From Gammaproteobacteria bacterium (GTDB taxonomy: Bacteria > Pseudomonadota > Gammaproteobacteria > SZUA-229), in assembly GCA_016191795.1 (NCBI GenBank), contig JACPVK010000124.1, positions 1 to 6,052 on the forward strand: a stretch of 6,052 bases of DNA. Direction: 5' to 3'. Positions 1 to 5,993 of this stretch are shown here, piece after piece; the first letter of the stretch is position 1, and every line of letters begins with the position of its first letter. A program made the position numbers and the translations under genes. The notes under the pieces are model-generated. The model was not told the DNA's origin, did no database searches, and saw nothing but the letters and a program-made list of their open reading frames with translations.

Positions 1-1093
1 CTATTAAATCAGAGCCTAATGATCGAAGCACTGAATAAGAGACTTCCGAGTTCGTGTAAGTAAAATCCAAATCGTGAAGATTAGCTACTTTAACTGAAGA
101 TAGATTAGCTGATTCTTCAATGACATTTAGGTAAGACTTTGTAACAGTGTCGAATTTTAATTTGTTAGCCGCATATTCAAGACCAAGCTCTGCATCCATA
201 TGAATTGAATAGAGTGGTACTTGTGTATCAATTACCGCTCTAATCCCCGCTCCATAAACCATTATTTCTTTTCTCGCGGCTTGATTTTGAGTTACATGTG
301 GTTCAAATCCTGCGCTTCTGATTGACTCGACCATCCCATCAACCAACGGTTTAAGTTGTAGCGCTCCATCAACGATTTCTATATGGCCACTCGCATAAAG
401 ACCACCCCATATTTCTGTAGTTACAGCATCTCCAATTGGATTTACTTCAGAGTAATCATCTGCTAAATCCAGAAACCATATATCCCCAGACTGGCGCAGT
501 TCTTCCCATTTTTCTATTGGAGCGCCGATATCAGAGAGTGACTTTGGTGATACTTGGCGCACTATCCCAGTTACGTTACATACTATATTGCTAAAGGTAA
601 GGTGTTTTGATGTGCATACTGCTGGTAGGTACTCAATCATTTTGTCTGTACCAGGTAATATGCCAATCATTCCAAATACTGCTGCGTCTGTTGGGTAAAG
701 GCAAATTTGATATAAATCATCATCGATAGGTGGATATATGCCTACAGGTTTTAAGTGTGATGTTATTTGCCCCATCATACCCATGATTGGATGTTCTGAT
801 TGGATCTGTGGTCCTAGTCGCATTCCAGTGTGATGGCCTATAAATGGCGACAAGAAGTGATTGCGTAGGAATGGCCCAAAAGTTGAAGGTTTACACTCAA
901 GAGTTACCCATTCATCAGGCTGAACATTATTTGCTTTTAGGGCATTTAATAACTCAGATGGAGAACTAAAAACTTTTGCATTTGCTTTCTTAACGGGTAC
1001 ACGTAACGCTTTCGCAAGTGTGGCGAGCCAATTCTTTAAATCTGGGTAGAGTTGCTGTGCCAAAAAATTTGCAGTGTTATCGTTCAATATCAT
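1..1093 (-). CDS. Hypothetical protein, 3' end beyond window (364 codons visible)
   Basis: An uninterrupted reading frame starts at the ATG at 1093-1091 (MILNDNTANFLAQQLYPDLK...) and stays open to the window edge, so the C-terminus is missing. The codon just before the ATG is an in-frame TAA (1096-1094), so this is the first possible start; a GGGG stretch at 1100-1097 is a weak, closely spaced ribosome binding site. I do not recognise the family. The visible 364 residues show no signal peptide and no membrane segment and look like a soluble mixed alpha/beta protein. Notable stretches are GHHTGMRLGP (86-95), HPIMGMMGQI (101-110), a segment with KWEELRQSGDIWFLDLADD at 195-213, and VYGAGIRAVIDTQVPLYSIH at 279-298. 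Base composition is about 38-40% GC in sampled lines, well below the operon at its right, which suggests separate origin. That it is a real gene follows from the length without stops in AT-rich DNA; function is unknown. Confidence 0.75.
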   Translation of the reverse strand, partial: MILNDNTANFLAQQLYPDLKNWLATLAKALRVPVKKANAKVFSSPSELLNALKANNVQPDEWVTLECKPSTFGPFLRNHFLSPFIGHHTGMRLGPQIQSEHPIMGMMGQITSHLKPVGIYPPIDDDLYQICLYPTDAAVFGMIGILPGTDKMIEYLPAVCTSKHLTFSNIVCNVTGIVRQVSPKSLSDIGAPIEKWEELRQSGDIWFLDLADDYSEVNPIGDAVTTEIWGGLYASGHIEIVDGALQLKPLVDGMVESIRSAGFEPHVTQNQAARKEIMVYGAGIRAVIDTQVPLYSIHMDAELGLEYAANKLKFDTVTKSYLNVIEESANLSSVKVANLHDLDFTYTNSEVSYSVLRSLGSDLI

Positions 1094-1117
1094 TTACCCC
1101 GTGTTTTGCATAACAGT

Positions 1118-1155
1118 GTGATAAAACAGACCCTTCGGTCTGTATATCACTTTTT
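1118..1155. terminator. Long hairpin, likely bidirectional rho-independent terminator
   Basis: Arms GTGATA (1118-1123) and TATCAC (1145-1150) enclose a small internal loop, then ACAGACC (1126-1132) and GGTCTGT (1137-1143) with the loop CTTC. On the plus strand the full 13-pair stem is followed by TTTTT (1151-1155). On the minus strand the inner 7-pair stem is followed by TTTTAT. For the operon it would act about 280 nt after mocA, just before the left gene. It could instead be an operator or a leader structure for that gene. Confidence 0.45.
1141..1149 (-). promoter_or_regulatory. Possible extended -10 promoter of the left gene
   Basis: On the minus strand TGATATACA matches the extended -10 form TGnTATAAT except for the last bases of the hexamer (TATACA, 1146-1141). 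Transcription would begin near 1134, inside the hairpin loop, so the transcript would escape the terminator, and give a leader of about 40 nt before the ATG at 1093. The -35 match (TTACTA at 1169-1164, 17-nt spacer) is poor. Confidence 0.25.
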
Positions 1156-1180
1156 GGGTTGATTAGTAATAACGCTACTT

Positions 1181-1208
1181 TTACCAGTTCAATCATAAAC
1201 TTACCAGT
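1181..1208. repeat. Direct repeat TTACCAGT, 20-base period
   Basis: TTACCAGT occurs at 1181-1188 and again at 1201-1208, exactly 20 bases apart, about two helical turns, which would place both on the same face of the DNA. It lies upstream of the possible promoter of the left gene. It could be a regulator site or chance. Confidence 0.3.
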
Positions 1209-1230
1209 AAAACCATTGGATATTGAAATT

Positions 1231-1254
1231 GGGAAAGGCAGACCCGCCTTTTCC
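1231..1254 (-). terminator. Possible rho-independent terminator of the operon
   Basis: The stem AAAGGC / GCCTTT, extended by two G-C pairs with one bulged A, encloses a six-base loop. Read on the minus strand it is GGAAAAGGC-GGGTCT-GCCTTTCC, with A's before and a short TTT inside the downstream arm. It is the first GC-rich stem with neighbouring T's after mocA (about 165 nt downstream). The T-run is short, so termination is uncertain. Confidence 0.3.
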
Positions 1255-1418
1255 AGATTAACAACACGCAGTGACCGCTTTCAAGTAGGGCTTATTCAGC
1301 AGATGGAATAACTGATTCAGGGGTGTATATCAGTTTGTTCTTATGTCGGCTTCGCGGTGTTAACTCCCACTTCGTACTCCGGTTGTTCGCAAGCCCCGCA
1401 AAACAAATCCATCAATAC

Positions 1419-1991
1419 CTAATAATTTTTAACATCCCGTAGATAATCTATATCCTGCAAAACCCCCGCATCTTCCGTCATCACTAATTCCAGTTCATAC
1501 GCATTTTTCGTAATCAAATCACGTGCGCCTTTGTCTCCCGTCAGGGATTGTAATTGTTCACGCCAGTACGATGAAAATCCAACTGGGTGTCCGCGTTGGC
1601 TTTCGAACACCGGCGCAACCATGGAGGCGCCGTTGTTTAATTTTTCAGCCAGTGCAGAAATTGTTGCGGGTTTAATTCGGGGCATGTCGGCCAGTGTTAT
1701 TAACCAGCCGCTTGCATCCGCTGTGGCATTAACGCCGGCGGCGAGGCTCGTGCCCATGCCTTCATGGGCGCGCGGATTTTCAATTACTTTCAGGCCGAGT
1801 TTGGTGAAGGCATGGATTAAAAGTTGGTCGCCCGGTTTTACCACAGCGATTGAATTGGGTAAGGCCTGAATCAATGCAGTCGCTGCCGCTATGCCTATCG
1901 CTACGCCATCGGGCAGAGGATGCAATAATTTGTTGCTACCAAAGCGCGTGGCAGATCCGGCGGCGAGCAAAATGCCGATGGGTTGCGTCAT
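1419..1991 (-). CDS. mocA: MocA-type molybdenum cofactor cytidylyltransferase
   Basis: Predicted to transfer CMP from CTP to Mo-molybdopterin, giving the molybdopterin cytosine dinucleotide cofactor used by xanthine-oxidase-family enzymes in bacteria; cytoplasmic. The 190-residue product has the MobA-like NTP transferase fold: nucleotide-binding loop LLAAGSATRFGSNKLL at 8-23 with the conserved Arg16 and Lys21, GMGTSLAAGV at 78-87, the metal-binding ADMPR at 101-105 with Asp102, GHPVGF at 134-139 and GDKGAR at 152-157. The LAAG form of the first loop is known to go with CTP-specific MocA, whereas GTP-specific MobA has LAGG. Length is normal for MocA. The ATG at 1991-1989 overlaps the stop of xdhC by 4 nt (ATGA) and has no clear Shine-Dalgarno site, so translation probably depends on coupling. 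It is the last gene of the operon and ends in TAG. A generic nucleotidyltransferase is the only alternative, and context argues against it. Confidence 0.92.
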   Translation of the reverse strand: MTQPIGILLAAGSATRFGSNKLLHPLPDGVAIGIAAATALIQALPNSIAVVKPGDQLLIHAFTKLGLKVIENPRAHEGMGTSLAAGVNATADASGWLITLADMPRIKPATISALAEKLNNGASMVAPVFESQRGHPVGFSSYWREQLQSLTGDKGARDLITKNAYELELVMTEDAGVLQDIDYLRDVKNY

Positions 1992-2956
1992 GTTTTTTCG
2001 GGCGTCTGTTGTGTAATGTTATTTCGAATGGCGGTGATTTGCGCGAGGATGGAGAGTGCAATTTCCGCCGGACGTTTGCTGCCGATGTGCAAACCGGCGG
2101 GGCCATGTATGCGTGCGATTTGTTGCGCGCTGTAACCCAGCGACGCCAGACGATTGCGCCGTGCCTGTGCCGATTTATTGGAACCCAGTGCGCCGATGTA
2201 GAACGCACGGGATTCCATGGCGGCACTTAATCCTAAATCATCCTGGCGCGGATCATGGGTGAGCGCAACGATGGCGGTACGCGTTGGGTCGTTTATTTCT
2301 CGCACCGCATCATCGGGCATGTGGCGGCTGTAGTTAACATTGTCGAGCGGGGCGGCAGGCGAAAATTCATCACGCGGATCGCAAATCATAACGCGGTAAT
2401 CCAGATGCAAGGCCATGCTCGCCAGATGTCGCGCGAGCTGGCCATCACCGATGATCAGCAATTGCCAGCCGGGGCCAAATGTTTTAATCACTTCGGTTTC
2501 GGTTATTTGAAATTCGCTGCCGGCTTTTCCAGGTTGCAGGCTGGTTTTACCGCTTTGCAGATTTACGCTGCGTGCAACCAGTTCACCCTTGCGCAGTTTT
2601 TCCAGTAAGTGCGTGATCGCATCGGTGTCGGTTAATTCTTCCACCAGTAATTCCAGCCGGCCGCCGCAGGGCAGGCCCATGCGGGATGCTTCCTGGCGAT
2701 CAACGCCAAAGTCGATCAGCGTGGCGGCGCCGGTAATCTCGCCGTCGCGGTAGCGCATTAATAAAGATTCCTCGACACAACCGCCGGATACCGAGCCGAC
2801 AAAATGTCCGGCATCGTTCATGGCCAGTAAGGAACCGGGTGGTCGGGGTGAGGAGCCCCAGGTTTTGATAACCGTGGCCAGCGCCACTCGCCGGCCTGAC
2901 GCTAGCCAGGCCAGGGCGGCTTCGAGCACCTGAATATCGTCGGTTTGATCGGCCAT
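1988..2956 (-). CDS. xdhC: XdhC/CoxI-family molybdenum cofactor insertion chaperone
   Basis: Members of this family (XdhC, PaoD) bind the finished molybdenum cofactor and insert it into the apo large subunit of xanthine-dehydrogenase-type enzymes in the cytoplasm. The 322-residue product has both expected parts. The N-terminal XdhC_CoxI domain covers about residues 12-75, with GSSPRPPGS at 34-42 and GSVSGGCVEE at 54-63, followed by GLPCGG at 94-99. The C-terminal Rossmann-like XdhC_C domain covers about 165-305, with GDGQLARHLA at 170-179, DPRDEF at 193-198, IGALGS at 254-259 and HGPAGLHIGS at 284-293. The frame is open upstream to 3103, but that would add 49 residues lying inside iorB that do not look like family sequence; the ATG at 2956-2954, 13 nt after the iorB stop, gives the usual length. 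No strong Shine-Dalgarno site precedes it. The stop overlaps the mocA start by 4 nt. Its partner is most likely the IorB-like protein of the same operon. Confidence 0.93.
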   Translation of the reverse strand: MADQTDDIQVLEAALAWLASGRRVALATVIKTWGSSPRPPGSLLAMNDAGHFVGSVSGGCVEESLLMRYRDGEITGAATLIDFGVDRQEASRMGLPCGGRLELLVEELTDTDAITHLLEKLRKGELVARSVNLQSGKTSLQPGKAGSEFQITETEVIKTFGPGWQLLIIGDGQLARHLASMALHLDYRVMICDPRDEFSPAAPLDNVNYSRHMPDDAVREINDPTRTAIVALTHDPRQDDLGLSAAMESRAFYIGALGSNKSAQARRNRLASLGYSAQQIARIHGPAGLHIGSKRPAEIALSILAQITAIRNNITQQTPEKT

Positions 2957-2969
2957 GCGCAAACCGATC

Positions 2970-5162
2970 TTACGCGCTACGCAGGTCAACGTGTTTGAGC
3001 GGGAGCTGGCGAACGCGCTTGCCGGTGGCGGCAAATATCGCGTTAAGCACGGCCGGCGCCGCCACGGCAATCGTGGGTTCGCCGATACCGCCCCAGAATC
3101 CACCCGAGGGCATTACGATCACGTCGACCTTTGGCATGTCCGCCATCAGCATCGAGGGGTAATCGTGAAAATTTGACTGCACCACAGCGCCGCCCTTGAT
3201 GGTGCATTCGCCATACAACATGGCCGACAAACCAAACACAAACGAGCCTTCCACCTGGGCCTCGATTTGTTGCGGGTTTACTGCGTAACCGGGATCGGTG
3301 GCGGCGACGATGCGGTGAATTTTAACTTGCCCGGATTTGTCGACAGATACCTCGGCGCAGGCCGCGACATAACTGCCAAATGCCTTGCACACGGCCAGCC
3401 CGCGGTGCACACCTTTGGCAGCGGGTTTGCCCCAGCCGGCTTTTTCTGCCACGGCATTGAGTACTGCCAGATTTTTGGGATGACTGGCCATGAGTTTCTG
3501 GCGGAATGCGAGCGCATCTTGACCGGCCGCATGCGCCAGCTCATCCATAAAACATTCCATATATATAGCGTTCTGGTTGATATTCACGCCGCGCCAGAAA
3601 CCCGGTGGCACCGGCGGATTGCGCATGGCATGTTCCACCAGCAGGTTGGGCACGCTGTAGCTGATGGCATGATCGCCCTCGGCTTGCAGGCCCTGGGTGG
3701 TCAAGTTGTCCACTCCGTTTTGCATCCACGATGGGTTCACATGCGCCAGTATGGATTGCCCGGCAATGCGCACATTCAGGCCAACCAGTTCGCCCTTGTC
3801 GTTGAGCCCGCCGGTCATTCTGGCTTTGGTGATGGGGTGGTAGGCACCGTGTTGCATGTCTTCTTCGCGCGACCACAGCAGTTTTACCGGTGTGCCCGGT
3901 AGCTGTTTGGCAATGGCGACAGCCTGGTTCACAAAATCATGAATCGCGCCGCGCCGTCCAAAGCCGCCACCGAGATGAATTTTGTAAACCTCGCATTGCG
4001 TGGCCGGCAAACCGGCGGCTGCGGCTGTAGCCTGTAAGGCGGCTTCGCCATTTTGCGTGGGGCACCACACTTCGCAGCGATCTTTGGTCCAGCGCGCGGT
4101 GGCGTTCATCGGCTCCATGGTGGCGTGGTTTTGGTAAGGGCAGGCGTAAGTGGCTTCCACTATTTTTGCGGCAGATTTTAAAGCCTTGCTGGCATCACCC
4201 ACCGTATTGGCGACATCCGCTTTTTTAGCGGCCAGGCCTTCATCCAGCATGTTAGAAATCGAGGCACTGTCCACGCCCGTATTCGGCCCCTTATCCCAGA
4301 TAATGGGCAGGGCATCGAGTGCGGTTTTTGCCTGCCACCAGGTATCGGCGACCACGGCCACGGCATTGTTTTCCACTTTTACTACCGCCCGCACGCCGGG
4401 CATTTTTTTCACTTTGGCGTCGTCGAATGATTTGAGTGTGCCACCGAATACCGGGCACGCCTTGATGGCCGCATTGAGCATGCCGGGCAATTGCAAATCA
4501 AAGCCGAACACCTGTTTACCGGTGGTTTTATCCACGGTATCCAGGCGTTTAACCGGCTTGCCGATGAGCTTCCAGTCTTTTGGGTCCTTGAGTTCAACGT
4601 CTTGAGGGGGAATCAGTTTGGCAGCCGCTGCGGCCACCTTGCCGTAAGTCGTGGTGCGACCGGATGGTTTATGGGTAATCACACTGGATGCGGCGCTGCA
4701 TTCATTCATCGGCACCTTCCAGTTTTCGGCGGCGGCTTCGATGAGCATTTGCCGGGCGACGGCGCCACCTTTGCGAACATAATCATGACTGCCACGTATG
4801 CCCTGGCTGCCGCCGGTAGAGAAACTGCCCCATACCCGGTCACGGGCAAGATTTTGTCCCGGTGTTGGATATTCGGTTTTCACTTTGGACCAGTCGCATT
4901 CCAGCTCCTCGACCACCAGCTGTGCCAGGCCGGTGAGCGTACCCTGGCCCATTTCAGAACGGGCGATGCGGATGATGACCGTGTCATCGGCATTAATAAC
5001 CACCCAGGCATTAACTTCCGGCGCCAGGCTGGCAGCACCGGTTGTGGCGGCCAGCGCTGAGCTGCTAAAGGGCAAATACAGCCCCAGTGAAAAACCGGCA
5101 CCTGCAGTGGAGGTTTGAATCAGAAAATCACGGCGAGAAATATTGGTGGATTGTTTGTTCAT
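2970..5162 (-). CDS. iorB: Tat-exported molybdopterin-binding catalytic subunit, IorB type
   Basis: Large catalytic subunit of a xanthine-oxidase-family molybdenum hydroxylase, which would hydroxylate an N-heterocycle or oxidise an aldehyde with water as oxygen donor. The 730-residue product (usual length for IorB) begins with a twin-arginine signal: SRRDFLIQ at 9-16, a hydrophobic stretch to about 37 and a likely cleavage after ALA (36-38), so it should act in the periplasm. SEMGQGTLTGLAQ (69-81) and GGSQGIRGS (117-125) are typical of this single-chain type. The a/b hammerhead domain lies near 214-290. The Moco-binding domains follow, with LGGGFGRR at 397-404, PPGFWRGVNINQ at 519-530, and GIGEP at 692-696, where Glu695 is in the place of the catalytic base. 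The preferred ATG at 5162-5160 shares one base with the iorA stop TGA and lies 8 nt after GGGGG; a GTG one codon upstream (5165) would add one residue. The name reflects family resemblance; substrate is not known. Confidence 0.95.
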   Translation of the reverse strand: MNKQSTNISRRDFLIQTSTAGAGFSLGLYLPFSSSALAATTGAASLAPEVNAWVVINADDTVIIRIARSEMGQGTLTGLAQLVVEELECDWSKVKTEYPTPGQNLARDRVWGSFSTGGSQGIRGSHDYVRKGGAVARQMLIEAAAENWKVPMNECSAASSVITHKPSGRTTTYGKVAAAAAKLIPPQDVELKDPKDWKLIGKPVKRLDTVDKTTGKQVFGFDLQLPGMLNAAIKACPVFGGTLKSFDDAKVKKMPGVRAVVKVENNAVAVVADTWWQAKTALDALPIIWDKGPNTGVDSASISNMLDEGLAAKKADVANTVGDASKALKSAAKIVEATYACPYQNHATMEPMNATARWTKDRCEVWCPTQNGEAALQATAAAAGLPATQCEVYKIHLGGGFGRRGAIHDFVNQAVAIAKQLPGTPVKLLWSREEDMQHGAYHPITKARMTGGLNDKGELVGLNVRIAGQSILAHVNPSWMQNGVDNLTTQGLQAEGDHAISYSVPNLLVEHAMRNPPVPPGFWRGVNINQNAIYMECFMDELAHAAGQDALAFRQKLMASHPKNLAVLNAVAEKAGWGKPAAKGVHRGLAVCKAFGSYVAACAEVSVDKSGQVKIHRIVAATDPGYAVNPQQIEAQVEGSFVFGLSAMLYGECTIKGGAVVQSNFHDYPSMLMADMPKVDVIVMPSGGFWGGIGEPTIAVAAPAVLNAIFAATGKRVRQLPLKHVDLRSA

Positions 5163-5638
5163 CACGCATTCCCCCGTTTGTTACCGGCCATGTTTCTGGC
5201 GGCAATATGTATTCCCTGACGCACCCGGTTAAACGTGCCGCAACGGCAGATATTGGTAACGCTGTTGTCGATATCGGCGTCACTGGGAGTGGGGTTGCTA
5301 TGGAGTAACGCGGCGGCACTCATAATCATGCCGGGCTGACAATAGCCGCATTGCGGCACGTCGAGTTCCTGCCAGGCCAGTTGTACCGGGTGATCACCGT
5401 TGGCAGATAGCCCTTCAATGGTGACGATGGCCTGTGATGGTTTGAGTGAAGAAATCGGGATTGTGCAGGCACGTACTGCCTTGCCATTAATATGCACCGT
5501 GCAGGATCCGCACATACCAATGCCGCAGGCGTACTTGGTGCCGGTGAGGCCCAGTTGTTCGCGTAATACCCAGAGTAGCGGTGTGGAGTCGTCTGCTTTA
5601 ATCTCGACGAGCTTGCCGTTGATGTTTAGTTTTGTCAT
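5162..5638 (-). CDS. iorA: [2Fe-2S] small subunit of molybdenum hydroxylase, IorA type
   Basis: Electron-transfer subunit that takes electrons from the molybdenum site of the large subunit through two [2Fe-2S] clusters. The 158-residue product has the two expected domains. The plant-type ferredoxin domain (about 1-76) carries C38-GIGM-C43-GS-C46 and C58. The helical domain (about 80-150) carries C97-GY-C100 and, 30 residues later, C131-R-C133 in ICRCGTFNRVRQGI. All eight cluster ligands are present and the length is normal for IorA. It has no signal peptide of its own, so it presumably crosses the membrane bound to the Tat-exported large subunit, as known for related enzymes. It is the first gene of the operon; GGAG at 5650-5647 lies 8 nt before the ATG at 5638-5636. 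Its stop overlaps the iorB start. A two-subunit enzyme of this kind lacks the FAD subunit of xanthine dehydrogenases, and no such gene follows. Confidence 0.95.
   Translation of the reverse strand: MTKLNINGKLVEIKADDSTPLLWVLREQLGLTGTKYACGIGMCGSCTVHINGKAVRACTIPISSLKPSQAIVTIEGLSANGDHPVQLAWQELDVPQCGYCQPGMIMSAAALLHSNPTPSDADIDNSVTNICRCGTFNRVRQGIHIAARNMAGNKRGNA
5164..5178 (-). promoter_or_regulatory. Ribosome binding site and coupled start region of iorB
   Basis: A GGGGG run ending 8 nt before the ATG at 5162 lies inside the last codons of iorA. Together with the one-base overlap of stop TGA and start ATG it indicates translational coupling of the two subunits, which would help keep them in equal amounts. 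The spacing favours the ATG over the GTG one codon upstream. Confidence 0.6.
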
Positions 5639-5646
5639 TTGCGAAA

Positions 5647-5650
5647 CTCC
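5647..5650 (-). promoter_or_regulatory. Ribosome binding site of iorA
   Basis: GGAG on the minus strand, 8 nt upstream of the ATG at 5638. Spacing and sequence are near ideal and fix the start of the first operon gene. Confidence 0.75.
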
Positions 5651-5663
5651 ATGCTGTGTCCAG

Positions 5664-5700
5664 TGACCGACGAATGATGAAAACAGTATTCGTCAGGTCA
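5664..5700. promoter_or_regulatory. Interrupted palindrome upstream of iorA (operator or 5' UTR hairpin)
   Basis: Left arm TGACC-GACGAAT (5664-5675) and right arm ATTCGTC-A-GGTCA (5688-5700) form 12 complementary base pairs with one extra A at 5695 and a 12-base centre. The element lies 26-62 nt upstream of the iorA start, between the ribosome binding site and a possible promoter (ATGACA on the minus strand at 5709-5704, with a poor TACTGT at 5688-5683 and a short 15-nt spacer). Arm length and position fit a dimeric repressor or activator site, or a hairpin in the mRNA leader. The pairing is seen; the function is inferred. Confidence 0.45.
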
Positions 5701-5963
5701 GATTGTCATGCCGGTATTCCAGGGTGGCAGCATACAACAGATATTTTATGGACTGAAGAAAACCAGCTATTAAAACTTTCTATATGTGATAAATGTAATG
5801 GAACGTGATTAACTGGCGTGGCTGAAATGAATGACAGGTGGCATCTCAGTAAATCGTTATTCGAATGCAGGAATACATCATTGAGACAGGTCATGCTGTC
5901 AGGCAGGTAAGACACAATGCCTGTTTAGTCCAGATATTTCATCAAATTGATCACGGCAAAAGC

Positions 5964-5993
5964 GTTCGACTAAAGTCGAACCTGCTAAAGCAG
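5964..5993. repeat. Double hairpin with TAAA loops, REP-like element
   Basis: Two adjacent perfect hairpins share the same four-base loop: GTTCGAC-TAAA-GTCGAAC (5964-5981) and CTGC-TAAA-GCAG (5982-5993). Paired short hairpins with a common loop in an intergenic region are typical of REP-type palindromic elements of Gammaproteobacteria, which recur many times per genome. Only one copy is in the window, so the repeat status is inferred. No T-run follows, so it is unlikely to be a plain terminator. Confidence 0.45.

Larger units (their letters stand above)
1094..1418. other. Non-coding, palindrome-rich region between operon end and left gene
   Basis: No gene could be supported in these 325 bases. 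The region holds several inverted repeats: GTGATA..ACAGACC / GGTCTGT.TATCAC (1118-1150), GGAAAGGC / GCCTTTTCC (1232-1254), TTATTC / GAATAA (1292-1311), AACTGAT / ATCAGTT (1310-1335) and GGCTTcGCG / CGCAAGCC (1348-1395). It also has an 8-base direct repeat. It marks the change from the moderately GC-rich operon to the AT-rich left gene and must hold the operon terminator and probably the promoter of the left gene. Confidence 0.6.

Noticed and set aside
1108..1164. Integron attC site in front of the left gene
   Set aside because: GCATAAC and GTTGATT flank a hairpin of about the right size, but neither fits RYYYAAC / GTTRRRY and the outer boxes pair only in AAC/GTT. No integrase or second cassette is visible.
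1258..1365. Second attC-like arrangement (TTAACAACACGC to GCGGTGTTAA)
   Set aside because: Ends pair over six bases, but the core-site consensus is not met and the inner arms do not form the expected L boxes.
2957..3103. Longer N-terminus for xdhC from the upstream ATG at 3103
   Set aside because: It would overlap the end of iorB by more than 130 nt, and the added 49 residues (rich in Arg, Pro and Ser) do not resemble XdhC; the ATG at 2956 gives the family length.
3267..3902. Plus-strand open frame of 211 codons
   Set aside because: It lies entirely antisense to the well-supported iorB coding region and shows no domain-like sequence; such frames arise from third-position bias.
4491..5060. 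Plus-strand open frame of 189 codons
   Set aside because: Antisense to iorB, no recognisable motif, no separate ribosome binding site; shadow of the real gene.
5706..5915. Minus-strand frame of 69 codons upstream of iorA
   Set aside because: GTG start, no good ribosome binding site, and no sequence pattern of a real small protein; it lies where the promoter is expected.
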